A stretch of 64,000 bases of DNA from Paragordius varius (Eukaryota > Nematomorpha). Shown here piece after piece: positions 12,001 to 25,256 of the stretch. The translations under genes were made by a program, and so were the position numbers. The DNA lies in assembly GCA_964247055.1 (NCBI GenBank), contig OZ176050.1, positions 5,580,001-5,644,000 on the forward strand. Reading direction: 5' to 3'. Within the stretch, counting starts at the first letter, position 1. The number at the start of each line of letters is the position of its first letter. The notes under the pieces are model-generated. The model was not told the origin of the DNA and ran no database searches. It saw nothing but the letters and a program-made list of their open reading frames with translations.

Positions 12001-15000
12001 ACCCGGTGAGTAAATCCGTGATGATGCCCCCATCCCCCTCCATGCATTCCCTTGCATTTTCAAAAAATAATGAAATTCAAACCTACTCTCGTAAATGTGT
12101 CATTTTTTATGTATTATTTAAAATAATAACTTTTAAATACCAGTATGTTTTAAAATAAAATTATTTTTTTTAAAATCTGGCGCCCCTTTAATTATGGCGC
12201 CCGGTGCCTCAGCCTCCTTCCTCCCAGCTACGCAATTGTCAACCACCTTACAAGTTTAAACAATTTTTTAAACGAAATATCAAAATAAAGCTATAAATTA
12301 TATCAAACGAAAGAAGAGCGTTAAACTTATAATAGTCAACGATAAAATTTAAGATTATATTTCTTAAGGATTAATATTTTTTAGCAAGCTTGCATCGTAT
12401 TCCTAAAATAACGCTATATATTAAAAAAATGAAAAAAGCTAATCAACTGCAATCGTTTTTCATGATTAAGTCCTTAATTTAGGTAATATGACATTTTTTC
12501 CAATTTTACTATGCCTATACGTATATATAGATGTGATAACTAATATTTTCTAAGCAAATATATATTCTCTACAAAATATAATATTTAAATAAATAAATAT
12601 TTGAATAAAATGTTTTAATTATCTATTTTAATTTTTTAGTATCAAAATAGATTTGATACTTGCATTTCCGAATCCGACCATAAGTCCATAACTGAATGAT
12701 CTGACATTTCGGCTTATCGCAATGGGTTGATGAAATGTGTTAAACGTAAAACCATGAACGCCGCTAACATTTCCGTAGTTTATCACATGAGCCTTTATTT
12801 TAATAAGTAAGGGATGTGGATTTTGAAGTGAATGTATATCAGGATCTATATCAACTACATGGTCCAAAAATTGTAAACAAATTATTAATTAATAAAAATA
12901 TCCAATTTTTATTAAATGGCAGCTGTAAAATTCCAAAAGTTTAGTCCGAAAAAACCAAATATTGGGTTAAAAATAAATTTTAGCACCTAGCTTAATGGTA
13001 TATTTTTTGTTTCATCAAAAATATAATGACAATTTACCATTGCCCTGCATAGAATCGATTTCATGAATTTGTTCGGAAATATCCCAATGATTTTGATTTA
13101 TGTCCCCGGATTTTATTATATTATGACTCATGTTGAGTCCCAAATTATACGCTACCTCCAAACATGTCGTCAGAGAGAGGGCATAATATTCGCTTACAAT
13201 AACGCCCGAACAAATCATCTGTCCATTATTATACATATTTACTATCCTATCAAATTATAAAATAAATAAACATTTAATTTATTACATTTATATATATATA
13301 TATATATATATATACCATTTACACTACAAAACCACTCTCGAACAATTCGAATTCACCCAAAAAATTATATTTAGGATTAAAAATTATTTATATTGTTAGT
13401 TTTAAAAAAAGAGATTTTGTTCAAAATTAAAATAATACTGAAAAAATTATAAATTATGCCATAAAGATATATTTCATATTAATGATGAGTTATATTAGCC
13501 CGAAATCACAAAATTCATTTTTAGAGTGAACGAATTTGAATTGTTGTAAATTTGAAATGTAAATGGTATGTATTCTAACGCATAACTTAAGCTGTATATC
13601 TTTGTAATTGTAAATACAAATATAAAGTTGATTACCAAGGCGCTATTAAATTTTTTTCCCAAGTAGGGTCAATGTATCGATCGATTTCATTGTAATTCCA
13701 TTGTCCATAATAACTTCTTCCATAATGTTGGGGAGCTATGAAAAAATTTGTCTCTCAAAAAAGTCAAAAAGGCGAGATTAGGCAATAAGAATTTCTAATA
13801 CGATATAATGCCGAAATCATAATGTCACATCTTAGCATCTTATAAAATAATTAAATAATAACATGTATTTAAAAAAAACTAAAAATTTATGTAAAAATGT
13901 GACAATATATGCAACTTTTTTTGCATATAAAACTAATTGACCGAATTTTTATTTTAATTTAAATTTTTTTGATCATAGTTTATGGCTATTTACCAGGTTG
14001 ACAATGATATCCATGGTAACCTTGTTTACAATGACAATAACCATACAGATCACAATCACCATAAGATGTCGTTAAACTACAATTGCATTCTAAGTTATAA
14101 AAAATTTAGTATTTGGGCATAAAATTAATTTATCCTGCAAAAATAATAAAAACTAATTTTACAAAACCGTATGCAAACTGATATTTACATTAGTAAGTTT
14201 TTACAATTTTATATAAACGATGACTTTTTAGAGATACCAACGACCCAAAATTAAATGATGTGTTAGGTCACTTTAACGAACACTGCACTGTATATCATAA
14301 AACAGTGGTGTTAAAAAAATATTTGTGGTCAAGTTACTAACATTTTATAAGATTACTGTTAACTGCCCAATTTACGAACACTGGCGAATAAATTTTCAAT
14401 GAACTAGTAATACATTTAATTTTCTTATCTGTAACAAAAAAAGATGAGAATGCTCCTAAGCATGGTGACAGCTTATTTCATAATAGAATAGGCCGTTGAT
14501 TATAATAAATCAGATATTTTAATTAATAAAAAAATTGTTTCAAATATTAATATGAAAGAGCAGATGTTTGTTTCCTATGTGTTGTATACTTAAAAAGTAA
14601 AAAACTCTAAAAAAGCTTTTTAACACTTGGATACAACACACTCATTTTAATCCCTCGATTCAAATTGGGGTAGTTGGATACCCCAGGCCAGTTTAAAATC
14701 AAATACTTCAAAAAGTATGGAAGCAATCAAATCCATGGCAAAATTTTGCACTTATATAACATTAATAAACCGAAATACATAAAAAATTTTATTCAAAAAT
14801 ACTTGATATTACTTATTTTGAGCTAAAACTGAAAGGTAAAAATTTAGTCAATGTGACATGTGTCAAATTGTAAAATTAAAAAATACAAGAAAAACCGCTT
14901 TTTCTATTGCTATCAATGTTAGATATAATTTATAAAAAAAATAAGCTTTAGTTTTACCCTTAAAATTAAGTGAAGACGATATTTTGCAAAATTTTTGTAA

Positions 15001-18000
15001 AATAAAAATGGCGTCGAAGTAGTTTGAGATGGAACTTTTTTTTAAAACAAAATTTTATCAAAATATTTTGGCATATTTATATAATATTTATCAGGATAGA
15101 AGCATAAATTTAAATTGGGACCGTTTCCTTCAATGTTTTTTTAAAAATTTTAATTTAAATTTAGTCTGGGGTATTTAGTTACCCCAATTTGAATCAAAGT
15201 GTTAATTATATAAATCATATGTTTTAGCAAAAAAAACTTTTAAAATAATAGCTTACGTTTGATATAATATGCCCGAAAAATTATCCTATCGATCTAACTA
15301 AAAGTAATAGGAATATTTATCAAATATCTGTAGAAGTATTTATAAAAATTTAAAAATCTATATATATATATATAATTTACTTTTATGACAGTGTTTGCCA
15401 AAAAAACCAGGCAAACATAAACAATTCCCATTAACATCACAATCGTTTCTTAGTGAATTGTTACAGGTGCATTCTAGATCAAACGTTATCATAGTAAGCG
15501 CAATTAAATTATTCCCCTGGTAGTAATCAAAAGTTTGAGATTATGTTAAAACTTAATATTAATATAAATTAACCGAGTGTACAAATTTTAAAGCAGTAAT
15601 TTTTCGGTATTATAAACGAGAAATTATCAAAATTTGAAAAAAATTACCTTAGCAATAAAACTCAAAAAATGGATCTTTGGGATTTAAAATTAGATTTATA
15701 TTTTTGAATAAAATTCGATGAAAAAAGTTTCAAATTCAAATATACCATAAAAATGATATTATAAATTTAAATATAGACAATTTAAATGATAAAATTACTT
15801 AATTTGATACTTCATTAGTTTTTTTTATTGTTTAGTAAAATCATTATGTTCGATATATAAATTTTGCTAAATTACAAATTTAACCTTATCAGAATAATTT
15901 ATGTAGCTGTACACCCCAAGCAATTTCAATTTATATGAAAATTTAGCATATCGATCTTCAGACGACACTGTTCACAAAAAAATTACTTTTTGAAAAAAGT
16001 TCCTACATTAAGCGGCGTTTTTGGAATTTTTATTACATAATTATAGGTATAATAATACTTTTAATGGAGCAAATAAATTTAAAACTTGAATAATATATGC
16101 CATTTACACCTCAAATTCACCCTTGAAAATTTAAATTCACCATAAAATTATTGTTATTTAAGAATAAAATTACCTATATTTTTTAATTTTATAAAAAATA
16201 AAATTTTGTCTAAAATAATAATAAAAAAATAAGCTATAATTACATATTTCATATTGATTAATGAGTTATATTAGCATGAAAATACATAATTAATTTTAGT
16301 CAATTGGAATTGTAAATGGTATATTTACAAGTAATGGTGTTACTTAGCTAGGGTTGGCTCTTGAATTAAATTTAGCAGTAATTTTCAACATAAATAACCA
16401 TTATAGTTTATATTATTACTTTCCTTGCTTATTAACAGTTCCTCTCATCGTTTAAAGACAATTTGTCATTAAAATATTTTTTAAATGTGATTGAGATACC
16501 ATTTTTTTATTTTTGTACACCTAAAAGAGTTTTGTTGTGCCAATTATTTTTATAAAAAAAATCGAAATTGTATTGCTAGTAAAATAAATTATAGGAAATA
16601 ATACTTTCATTGCAAGTTTTTCCATGAAAACTGCTTGTGCATGAACACTGACCCTCATCATCACATTCTTGTGAATTTGGACAATTGCAACCTAATTATA
16701 TATTGGAATGATATTTAGAAAGATTATTTGTTAAATGGTTAAAGAGATACTAGATTAAAGGTTTAATTCTAATACATGATATAATTTGGAATCAAATATA
16801 CCGGTTTTGAGATGGCGACTGTGATCCATTTATAATATAACGTAAAATACAAGTTCTCATGATAAAGAACCTATTTAATTTTCATATTCTTTTATTGTGG
16901 ATTTATTTTATAAGAATATCAGTAGATTTTGACTTTTTTAAGTGCCATTTTTGTAAATTTAAAATTTATTTCATCAAGGTACATAAATAGATATCTGAAA
17001 AAAATGGTTTAACACCTAAAATTTTTTTATGAGGGGTTATGGATATTTTTTGGCCCCGATTTAACATCAAACTCGAAATTTCAAAATTAAACGTTTTGGA
17101 TTAGAGTCATGTATATCGATCAAAGAGCGCGAATGACTAAATCGTTCGAGTGGTAGTTAGATTGGAATCTAATGTAAAGGTTGTTTGGGTTTATATAGTC
17201 AAAATTTTAACCCATAAGTCAAAAAATTTCACAGACAAACTAATTTGATAATCATATTAATTATTTTCATTATTAGGGTTAAATTAGTATAAATTTTTAA
17301 AAATTTTAAGTTGTTTTTGGTTTGCTTTTTATTAAAAATTATTATAATTATAATTATTTTACCTATTGGATACTATGCATAGTTACAACTGTAAATTTAT
17401 TACATAATCGTTATCAGAATCAAGTATGCCTTAAACTATATTTTAGTCTTTGAATTTTTTAAATTATAAGCCATCTAAAGAATGATTGATAGGATGGTAA
17501 TTATTTAAATAACAAAAAATAAAAATGGCTGTTGGAATGAATATAAAAGCAATAAATAAGTGTTTTAATCAAATTTCTTGTGTTATTTTAAGACATTCAT
17601 TGCCATCTAAACAAATTTGAGCTAATTTCATCCATTAGTTTTAAAATATTGATTAGGTAAAGCGCTCTCGCTTCGCGGGTTTGCCGCGACCTATATCCAA
17701 TATTAACAATCGATGTAAAACATATTAGTTTGCATTGTATAGAGTTTTCATTACTCTTTTGAATGATATACCATTTCCCAGTCAATTAAAACGTTTTCCC
17801 AGTCAATAAAAATGTTTTCCCATCGAAACATTATTCCAGTCAATAAAAACATTTTTCCAGTCAATACAAACGGTATTGTTTTTACTGATAAATATCAAAA
17901 CAAGATATAAAAATAACTTTAACCCTTATCAGCGTAATATTAGGATAATATTTTTTTATAAAAAACAATTATTGAAAGACAATTTTTCTTATATATTAAA

Positions 18001-19823
18001 ACACAATTATTAATGACTTATTCTTTAAAACCTATATATTATTAACTTTTATTTTTCAGCACTGTTAAAATGATAGTAAATATCATAAAATGCAAAAAAA
18101 CTGGACTGGCAGAAAAATTGTTGTCAAGTGTATTTTATTGGTATAAGAGTTTGTTAAATTTTTACTTGGCATTTATCTTAGCTTAATTAATTGCCCTAAT
18201 AAAATTTAATAAATAAATATATATATATATATATATATATATTGCAAGCCAAATCAATTTAATTTCCTTCAAATATTAAAGTGTTAAAAATTAATGATGG
18301 AATTAATTGTACTTTTTTCACATTTTTGCCCATAGAATGTAGCTTTACAATGACAATATCCACGATCGCATTCATTGCCGATTGAATGATTTAGGGCACA
18401 ATTACATTCTTTAATTAAGTAAAAATAACAAATAATTATAATATATTTAATGTATCTGGAATATGCCGAATAAATCGCCATTTTCTAAAATGCAAAAAAC
18501 AGCACTGATTAATCAGTTGTCTGTTACACACTTTGTATCTTTCGCAAAAATAAAAAATTTGAAATTGTTCTTAACCTTTTAGGTAGGGGTGTCGGCACTC
18601 TGGGTTTAAATATATTTTAGATATAACATGCGAATTTTGTATGTTAAGAGTACTTATATCAAAACCAACCACAAAAGTTTATTTATACTTAACCAAATAA
18701 AATTACTCCGATTGCATCTTTTCCCATAGAACCCATTATGGCAAGTGCAGTATCCTAATTCATTGCAACTTGGACTTTGTGAGTTGTTTTGATGGCATTG
18801 GCATTCTGTTCAATAATAAACATAATTAATCGAATTTCATGATTAACTATAAAAATCTTTTAGTTGGCAAACGCCTTTTTAAATGGATGTAAGCAGATAA
18901 GGATTTTTTCGTTTTTCTTATTCACAATTTCTTTGGATTTTAAGTTACCTTATGTTAATATGATTTTCAATATTAAGTACAATAATAAAAATATATTTTT
19001 ATAGACTTAAAATTTTGCAAAACATAAGTTTTGGCCCATTTATAATGATTACAGTATTGACGATTTTTATAAAAAAAAATGACTCTGAGTATTTCTCTTT
19101 GTAACACTTCACCTTTTGCGATAATTTTATATCCCAAGCGATTTGAATATATATGCTTTCTTTAGCCTTTTAGGTTGAGCATCACAATTTTTTAAAAATG
19201 TAAAAAACCTTATCTCAAACTTTTTCGCCTCCATTTTTTCTTTGTAATTTCCCGATTCGCTGATAAAATAGGAAAATTGTACAATCTAAATAATTAACTT
19301 TAGTAAGCTTTCAGGCTGCTTACCAGCAAAAATTTGGTATTTTCGATTTTAAAATCAGCTGTTTAGTTCAATTTTGTTTTGAACATCTCCCAATCTTAGA
19401 CTCTAGAAGTCAGAAGTAAAACATTTGAGCTTTTTTTATCTAATACAGGAGTGCAATGTTTGCTAATTATATTATAATCAAACTTTCAAAACAGTAGGTC
19501 CTTTGAAGATTGAGCTCTGGCTCAATATGTCATCATCGCGCACAAAAAGGGAAAAGGTCATGAAGTGTTAATATTTCATTAGTCATTTTAATTGGGTTTG
19601 AAAATATAAATACCGTGTTCACAATATTTGCCATATAAAAATGGACGACATCGGCACCCATAAAAGTTGTCGCAAATTAAATCGAATCTTGGAGTATTGC
19701 AAAAACAATTTGTAGGAATAGCATTTCCTATTAAATAAATTCATTCAATTAAAAATAACTATAATCATACATACCTTTTTTAATTAGAATTATAAATATA
19801 ATTATAATTGTACTTTTGTGCAT
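8959..19823 (-). CDS. Secreted six-EGF serine protease homologue, inactive
   Basis: Exons, minus strand: 19823-19775, 19727-19614, 18805-18707, 18408-18313, 16691-16605, 15473-15381, 14089-13994, 13735-13636, 13246-13038, 12845-12660, 9545-9354, 9044-8959; 1407 nt, 468 residues. Exon 1 gives a signal peptide (MHKSTIIIIFIILIKK). Exons 2-7 each encode one six-cysteine EGF module (C-x-C-x6..11-C-x4..5-C-x-C-x8-C) and are all phase 1-1, the classic shuffled-module arrangement. Exon 8 is an acidic/aromatic linker. Exons 9-11 form an S1 trypsin-like domain starting IVNMYNNGQ (IVGG position). The catalytic His is lost (SLTTCL for LTAAHC), the Asp block reads PLLIKIKA, and the Ser block reads CNDIIGSPL, so it should not cleave. 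It is probably an extracellular binding or regulatory protein. The last exon is uncertain: it lacks the usual terminal helix and overlaps a MITE. All other junctions are GT-AG with matching phase. Confidence 0.8.
9944..9976. repeat. (TAA)n microsatellite
   Basis: Uninterrupted or nearly uninterrupted TAA/AAT units, in intron 10 of the EGF/trypsin-like gene. Confidence 0.9.
9977..12600. other. Large intron DNA, with a G+C-richer patch
   Basis: This is the 3.1-kb intron between the last two trypsin-like exons. Most of it is plain A+T-rich DNA. At about 11975-12240 there is a G+C-richer patch with CTGGCACCCGGTGAG near one side and ATGGCGCCCGGTGCCTC near the other, probably a transposon remnant; no coding sense found. 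Confidence 0.4.
13292..13314. repeat. (TA)n microsatellite
   Basis: A run of TA dinucleotides just upstream (in minus sense) of the first trypsin-like exon. Confidence 0.9.
14620..15205. mobile_element. TTAA-flanked MITE (copy 1)
   Basis: The element proper (14624-15201) starts CACTTGGATACAACAC and ends GAATCAAAGTG, with TTAA on both sides. Inside both ends lies an inverted copy of GATTCAAATTGGGGTA, followed by a TACCCCAG word. TTAA target duplication is typical of the piggyBac superfamily. It lies in an EGF-module intron and is very similar over its length to 34508-35096; 52793-53363 is a third copy in inverse orientation. Confidence 0.75.
16920..18130. mobile_element. 1.2-kb inverted-repeat element (copy 1)
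   Basis: It matches 62713-63833 through most of its length (shared words TTTTTGGCCCCGATTTAAC, GCTCTCGCTTCGCG, ATAGAGTTTT.ATTACTCTTT). The outer ends are an imperfect inverted repeat of CACTGGACAACAAATTTT; its left end is degraded. No transposase frame. A stretch of short tandem units (17775-17885) is present here but absent from the other copy. It lies in an EGF-gene intron. Confidence 0.7.
17775..17885. repeat. Short tandem array, about 22-bp unit
   Basis: Four to five units built on TTTTCCCAGTCAATAAAAA, diverged from one another, inside the inverted-repeat element. Confidence 0.75.
18216..18242. repeat. (AT)n microsatellite
   Basis: Alternating AT run within the EGF-gene intron, just 3' of the third EGF exon in gene sense. 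Confidence 0.9.
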
Positions 19824-20108
19824 TGAAAAAAATGATGAAAATATTTAAATTTCTTAATACATTAATTAATATATTAGATATGGTCATATCAAAGGTTATG
19901 TAATATTTGCATAAATTTTAAAATAAAAGGTTGCAATAAGTTACATTTTAAGGTCAGGTATCACAATCTAAATAAATAAAAAATAAAATATATTATCAGT
20001 AGTTATGATAATAACCACGCGTAAAAGTAATGCTATCTTTGAATAAACTGATAAATCATACAATTTTAGGCACCGTAAGTATATAAAATCAGGGCTATTT
20101 CTTTATGA

Positions 20109-20399
20109 CAGTGGTTCGCAAAAGGGGGGCAATGACCCCCAAGGGAACCGTAGAAAAATCTAGGGTGCACAAAAATTTTGAATTCTATTCAATAACTAAA
20201 AACAAATAAAAGGTTAGTGAGGATCTCAAGTGCAAACACAATGTGAAAAAAAAAATATTTAAACATATTTGCATATACAAGGATCTCATTGATTATGATT
20301 TTTATAATTTATAATTTTTGCATTTTTATCTTTTTTGGGTGGAGGGAAGACTTTTTTAATTTTGGTGGTGTGTGAACAAAAAAAGGTTGGGAACCACGG
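20109..20399. mobile_element. hAT-type MITE, CAGTGGTT family
   Basis: It begins CAGTGGTTCGCAAAAGGGG and ends AAAAGGTTGGGAACCACGG, inverted with respect to each other. The same family is intact at 44442-44821 (with exact target duplication) and split at 25257-27003. The 8-bp flanks here no longer match. Confidence 0.7.
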
Positions 20400-21434
20400 C
20401 TTGAGGTCCCTCGATGCATATATACTAAACGGCATTCCGTTTTTTACTAAATAAAATAAAAATATACGTGTCTTAATATTTCATATTAACAAAAATAATA
20501 TTTACTTGTCGAATTCTGGTTATAATCCACCAATTTGAAAAAGAATAAGTAAGAAATAAATTAAATCGAAAAATGTATATACCTTTTTTCATTCTATTTT
20601 AAAAGTTTTAATTTAATCCAAACCTTTTTTCATCGCCTTCAACGCTTTTTAATTAAATTTAACACTTTTGCAATCAACTTCAATATTTTTTCTTCAAATT
20701 TAACAAAATACTGTTAAGAAATTATTTACCATTTCATTTTTTAAAGATCCCGATCCTTTATATTTTTAAAAAAAATTTGACCTTAAAAATACTTAATTAA
20801 TGGGATATTTTATAAAGCAAAATATATATTTTGCAACACTAAGTTTGGTAGTTAATATATAATTGCCTCAAATCTGGAAGAAGTATAGTAAAAATAGGTT
20901 GCTTTTAATAAAAGCTGTTAAAATAAAAAATTTACTTAATCCCTATTATGATGTTTTTTCAGAAGCTTTTGCAATAATATTGAATATTTTTTGTTAATGT
21001 TATTGACAATCGTTTAATTACTTATGTGAATAATATATAATATTTTTTTTTGCTTCATGTTTCAATGGAGGTAACCGGTGTTCGTAACTTATATGTTTTG
21101 AATTTTACCCTCTTTTATGACGTTTGTACATTTTTCGAATTATTAAAAATTAACCCTCTCTGTTTTTGAAAATTTGGTACACTTAAGCAAATCCATTTTG
21201 CTGTAAATAAGTTAATATAAACAACCAACTAAAGACTTTTTACAGATATGTAAAAAACAAAATGAGCATTCATTTTTTTTTATAACAAACGAATTGCCAA
21301 AGTTTACCCATAATTTTATATTATTACAATAATGTACAAAATTTGGACCAAACCCCCAAATTCTTTTACGAAACAAATATTAATCTAACGTTGGTTTATA
21401 TTTTTTATGTTGCATAATACGTATTGCTATAGAG
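20400..21434. other. A+T-rich interval, nothing recognised
   Basis: Upstream flank of the EGF/trypsin-like gene (whose start codon is at 19823). No coding frame or repeat boundary was supported. Confidence 0.45.
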
Positions 21435-21702
21435 CAGTGTCCAACACACGACTCTTCGAAACTCTATGTGCGGCCCGTAAAAAAGTTGGGACATAATTTG
21501 CAAAATATGCTTATAAAATGTTAATATATTTAAAATTTCATGAACATTGGCGGGAAATATAAAAAATTGATATATTGTGTTTGTATTTTACAATCTAATG
21601 TTAAATCTAATAAAATAATGTCCATATATATTCCCAATGCGGCCCGCCCGATTTTTGAGTCTAAAATGCGTCCCGAGAAGTCATTTGTGTTGGACATCCC
21701 TG
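21435..21702. mobile_element. hAT-type MITE, GTGTCCAAC family
   Basis: Starts CAGTGTCCAACACACG and ends TGTGTTGGACATCCCTG in inverted relation. Internal GCGGCCCGTAAAAAAG and GCGGCCCGCCCGATTTTTG words match the other family members. The 8-bp flanks have diverged. Confidence 0.75.
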
Positions 21703-22379
21703 TTTGTTGAGTTTTAGCATTTGCTCTCTATTAAAATCAAAATTATTATAATTGTTTAGTTTAAATTAATTTTGCGTATAAGTTGTCATCAATTTTTTAT
21801 GAGGGACTCTATCGGTTCATCTCAGCTAACATTATTTAATCGGACAAAAACTTTGATGGAAACAATTTAATCTTTTTACCAAAATGACCAAATCTAAGAT
21901 TTGTTTATTAATGTAAATATGTGTAAATCTGGAAATTTCTTATAATCGTTACTTTGTATATATGTTAAATTAACATGGCATAGGCAACATACTGACATTC
22001 TGGATAAATCGATATCGATTAAATTATCATATAAGAGAAATCAATAAAAGGGTTATAAAAATCTTTATACTGGTCAACGTTCATTAAAGAAGAAATTGGT
22101 AATCAATATTAATTTCATCGATTTTTTAAAAAAAATTTGCCGTGCTTATCGATTTAATTGATTATTGGAAAATTTTATTGTTTTTATAATGCTAGAATAA
22201 TTATTATATATGTCGTTCTTATTTGCGTCTTGCATTTCAATAAATCAATTATGTAAAACAATCCATTTTAATCGTTTATAAAGTTAAATAAATTAAACTT
22301 AATTATGTACTTGCTATTTAAGGTTTTCAATTCTTATTGAAAGTTTTAAGTCACAAATAAAAAAAGTATTAGAGAAAAA
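21703..22379. other. A+T-rich interval, nothing recognised
   Basis: No gene, RNA or repeat signal supported. Confidence 0.4.
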
Positions 22380-22580
22380 GAGCACAATTGAAAAGGTTCA
22401 GCCGCATACGACCATTGCAAGAATACAGGCCACACCTTCGCCCCAGCATCCATTGTAGCACAAGCCGACAAAATATACGATGGGTTAATTTTGGAGGCTT
22501 GTTTTATCCATTCAAATATATCAACCTAATCAACAGAAGAAAGGAAAAAAAGAACTTAACAAGGCCACTAAAGACTTCTT
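22380..22580 (+). pseudogene. Penelope-like retroelement fossil (GIY-YIG end)
   Basis: A plus-strand frame gives YDHCKNTGHTF, then DKIYDGLILEACFIHSN, which recalls the C-terminal stretch of the GIY-YIG endonuclease of Penelope-like retroelements (an HC..TGHTF box, then a LEA.FI box). Only this short piece is visible and it is broken. Could also be the end of another GIY-YIG-bearing element. Confidence 0.4.
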
Positions 22581-23034
22581 AAAAGGAACGGATTATTTTA
22601 AAATATTTATCCAAGAAAATAATAGTAAAGAAAGTCCACATGGAGATCGCATTTTACATTTTTTTGTTTTATATTTTATAATTATTTTCAAATTTTGTTT
22701 TGGCCCTGTCATGCTTCGCTGTGACGCAGTCCGATAATTATTCTTAATAATTTGCAATAAAAAGAGGAAAGATAAAAAAATAATAAAAAACATATTTAAT
22801 AAAGAGAATGTCTTTAATTATTCTTTTACGGGTTTTTGCATAGGCTCAAATATTGTTTACTCGAAATTGACCTGTCCTTTATTAAAGTTAATATTCAACT
22901 ATCATTGGATTTATTTTAAAATTTTAGTTTTACAAAATCATAGTTAAAAGTTTTATTTTGAAATTTGTTGACACAGCTGGGATCAAGGGATATTAAAAAT
23001 AAATCATTTGTGATCTTTTTTAAAGGAAAGAATG

Positions 23035-25090
23035 ATATTATACAAATTCCCCAGAAGTGTGTTTAAATGAACTCATATGTTAAGTTTTTGGAAATTAGCT
23101 CCAAAATAACGCCATTTCTGTATGGCGTTTCAATATAAAACCGGTAAACCCCTTCCCATAGACCTATAAGGAAAAAGCGCTGAGTTAAATTTTTTGCCTT
23201 TATGGAGCAAATATTTGGAATCATCTTTGATACCATCGTCTCATGGGCTATTCGAAAAAATACCTCAACACTAAATAATCGTCATATGATAGCGTATTTT
23301 TAGGGGCAAGGCCCCAAATTAACGGCTAATTAAAAAAAGCCCGACCTTAATTTTTATCTAGTTACGGCAAGCTTTTAATGAGCTCATATGATTTCATAAT
23401 TTTCTGTAAATTAGATCCAAAACAATGCAATTTCTTAATAGTGGCGCAGTTTTTGGCTGGTAGTTCCCTACCCAGGGGGAGGTATAAAGCGTTGGGCAAA
23501 ATATTTGCCTTTATATGGAGAATATCTGTAATTACCATGGATTCCATATGTTCCTATTAGTCTCTTAGGTTTTCTAAAAAATGGATCCAAAGGCTTGCTG
23601 TATCAATATGATGAGGCAGTTTTACGCGGGTAGCCCCCTAAACAGAGGCGAAACAAAAAACGCTCGATTAAAATTTTTGCCTTAATTCGGGTAATAGCTG
23701 GAATCAAGATTTCATATGCTCTCGTGGGATTTTCGAAAAATTGCTCAAAACCAAGAAATCATTTTATGGACGCGCATTTTTCAGGGCAAGGGCCTATTTA
23801 AGGGGTAATTTAATAAAACCGCTCTACTTAAATTTTTGCATTTTACGGGTAATATTTCAAGCCCCTATTGAATTAATATGGCCTGATAAGTTTTTAAAAT
23901 TTGCCTCCAAAGTCACGCTGAATCGATATGGTGGCACAGTTGCAAGCGGGTTGCTCCCCACCCAGACGCCAATAAAAAAAAGACGTTCGATAAAATTTTT
24001 CTTTATAGGGGAATACCTGGAATCATCATTCATTCCTTATGTTCTTAATAGTTTTTGGAAGAATGGCTTTAAAACTAAATATTAGTTAAATGATAGAGCA
24101 TTTTTAGGGTGTAAAGGGCCTAATTAACGGCTAATTTTAAAAACACCGATCAACTTAAATTTTTGCCTTTTTACGGGTAATATTTCAGGCCCTTATTAAA
24201 CTTATGTGGCCTGATAAGATTATTTAAAATTAACTCCTAAACAACGCAATTTCGATATGGTGGCGCAAATTTAAGTAGGGTAGCTCCCTACACAGAGGCT
24301 GATAGAAAAAAAGCGCTTGATTAAAATTTTTACCCTTTTACGGGGAATATCTGGAATCATGATTGATTTCATATGTTCTCAGTAGTTGTTGGAAAAATTG
24401 TCTCAAAGCTAAAATCCTTCTATGGTGGCGCATTTTTGCGTGAAGGGCCTAATTAACGGCTAATTTTAAATAACCGCACGACCTAAATTTTTGCCTTGTT
24501 ACGGAATATTTTAAGCAGCTATTGAACTCATATGGCCTGATAGGTTTTTTGATATTTAGCCCCAAAGGCATGCTATTTCGATATGACGGGTCAGTTTTTA
24601 ACGGGTATCTCCTTATCCAGCAGCTATTATCGAAGAAACGCTTGACTAAAATTTTCGCCTTTAAACAGGGAATACCTGGAATCTTTATTGAGTTTTTACG
24701 GTCTCATACTTGGGCGAAAAATAGATTCAAAAAATTATTTTTGTGGACTTGTTGAAAAAAATGACATTTTACGGGGGGTGCGGGTAAAAAGAGGGCCTAA
24801 ATTAAAAAAAGCGAGCCGACTATGTTCGGCGAAATCGAAAACATTTGAAAAAACTCGGGAAAATTCTCTCAAAGACACGATTTTTGTGGACTTGTGTTTT
24901 CATAAAAACCGTTTTTTACACGGGGTGGGCCTGAACTGGGGACCTAATTAAAAAAAGGCGAAACTATTGTCGGGACATTCATTAATGATAATATTTTTTC
25001 GATATTTGGATTTGAATGGGTCTACCGGTTTTCCGGAAACAGATCACAAAGCCACCACTTTCCATTTTTAAAAATATATAGATTATATTA
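23035..25090 (+). repeat. Copy B of the element with dimeric internal repeat
   Basis: Best-preserved copy. Two diverged half-units of about 160 bp alternate: one carries an ACTCATATGGCCTGATAGG-like word and then GGGTAGCTCCCTACCCAGA; the other carries TTCATATGTTCTC and then AGGGCCTAATTAACGGCTAA. The GGGTAG..CCC markers near 23629, 23950, 24283 and 24603 are 321, 333 and 320 bp apart, so the full period is about 325 bp. The array ends in a unique module (24760-25090) with CGAGCCGACTATGTTCGGCG, TTTTTTACACGGGGTGGGCC and CCGGTTTTCCGGAAACAG. Long ORFs here (for example 23741-24085 and 24688-24951) follow the repeat and I do not regard them as genes. Confidence 0.75.
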
Positions 25091-25256
25091 TTTGATTTGA
25101 TTTTAGTTAATTCATTGAAAAAGATACTACCGTGTATCGAAATTTTTGGATATGTGTGTGTATTGCTACAGTCGAGGTAGATTTTTTGTAATATTGTAAA
25201 AACTTCTCCATAGGTTGCGTTCAATTTAATGAATTTTACGAGATTTATTGTCATCA

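Noticed and set aside
18284-18481. A separate gene starting at 18481 (minus) with its own signal peptide before one EGF module.
   Set aside because: The hydrophobic stretch is intron read-through: an acceptor at 18409 in the same position as in the other EGF exons gives the right phase, and a better signal-peptide exon lies at 19823-19775.
23741-24951. ORFs of 77-114 codons (23741-24085, 24522-24755, 24688-24951) as genes.
   Set aside because: They lie wholly in the dimeric-repeat element, recur in shifted form in other copies and show no domain.
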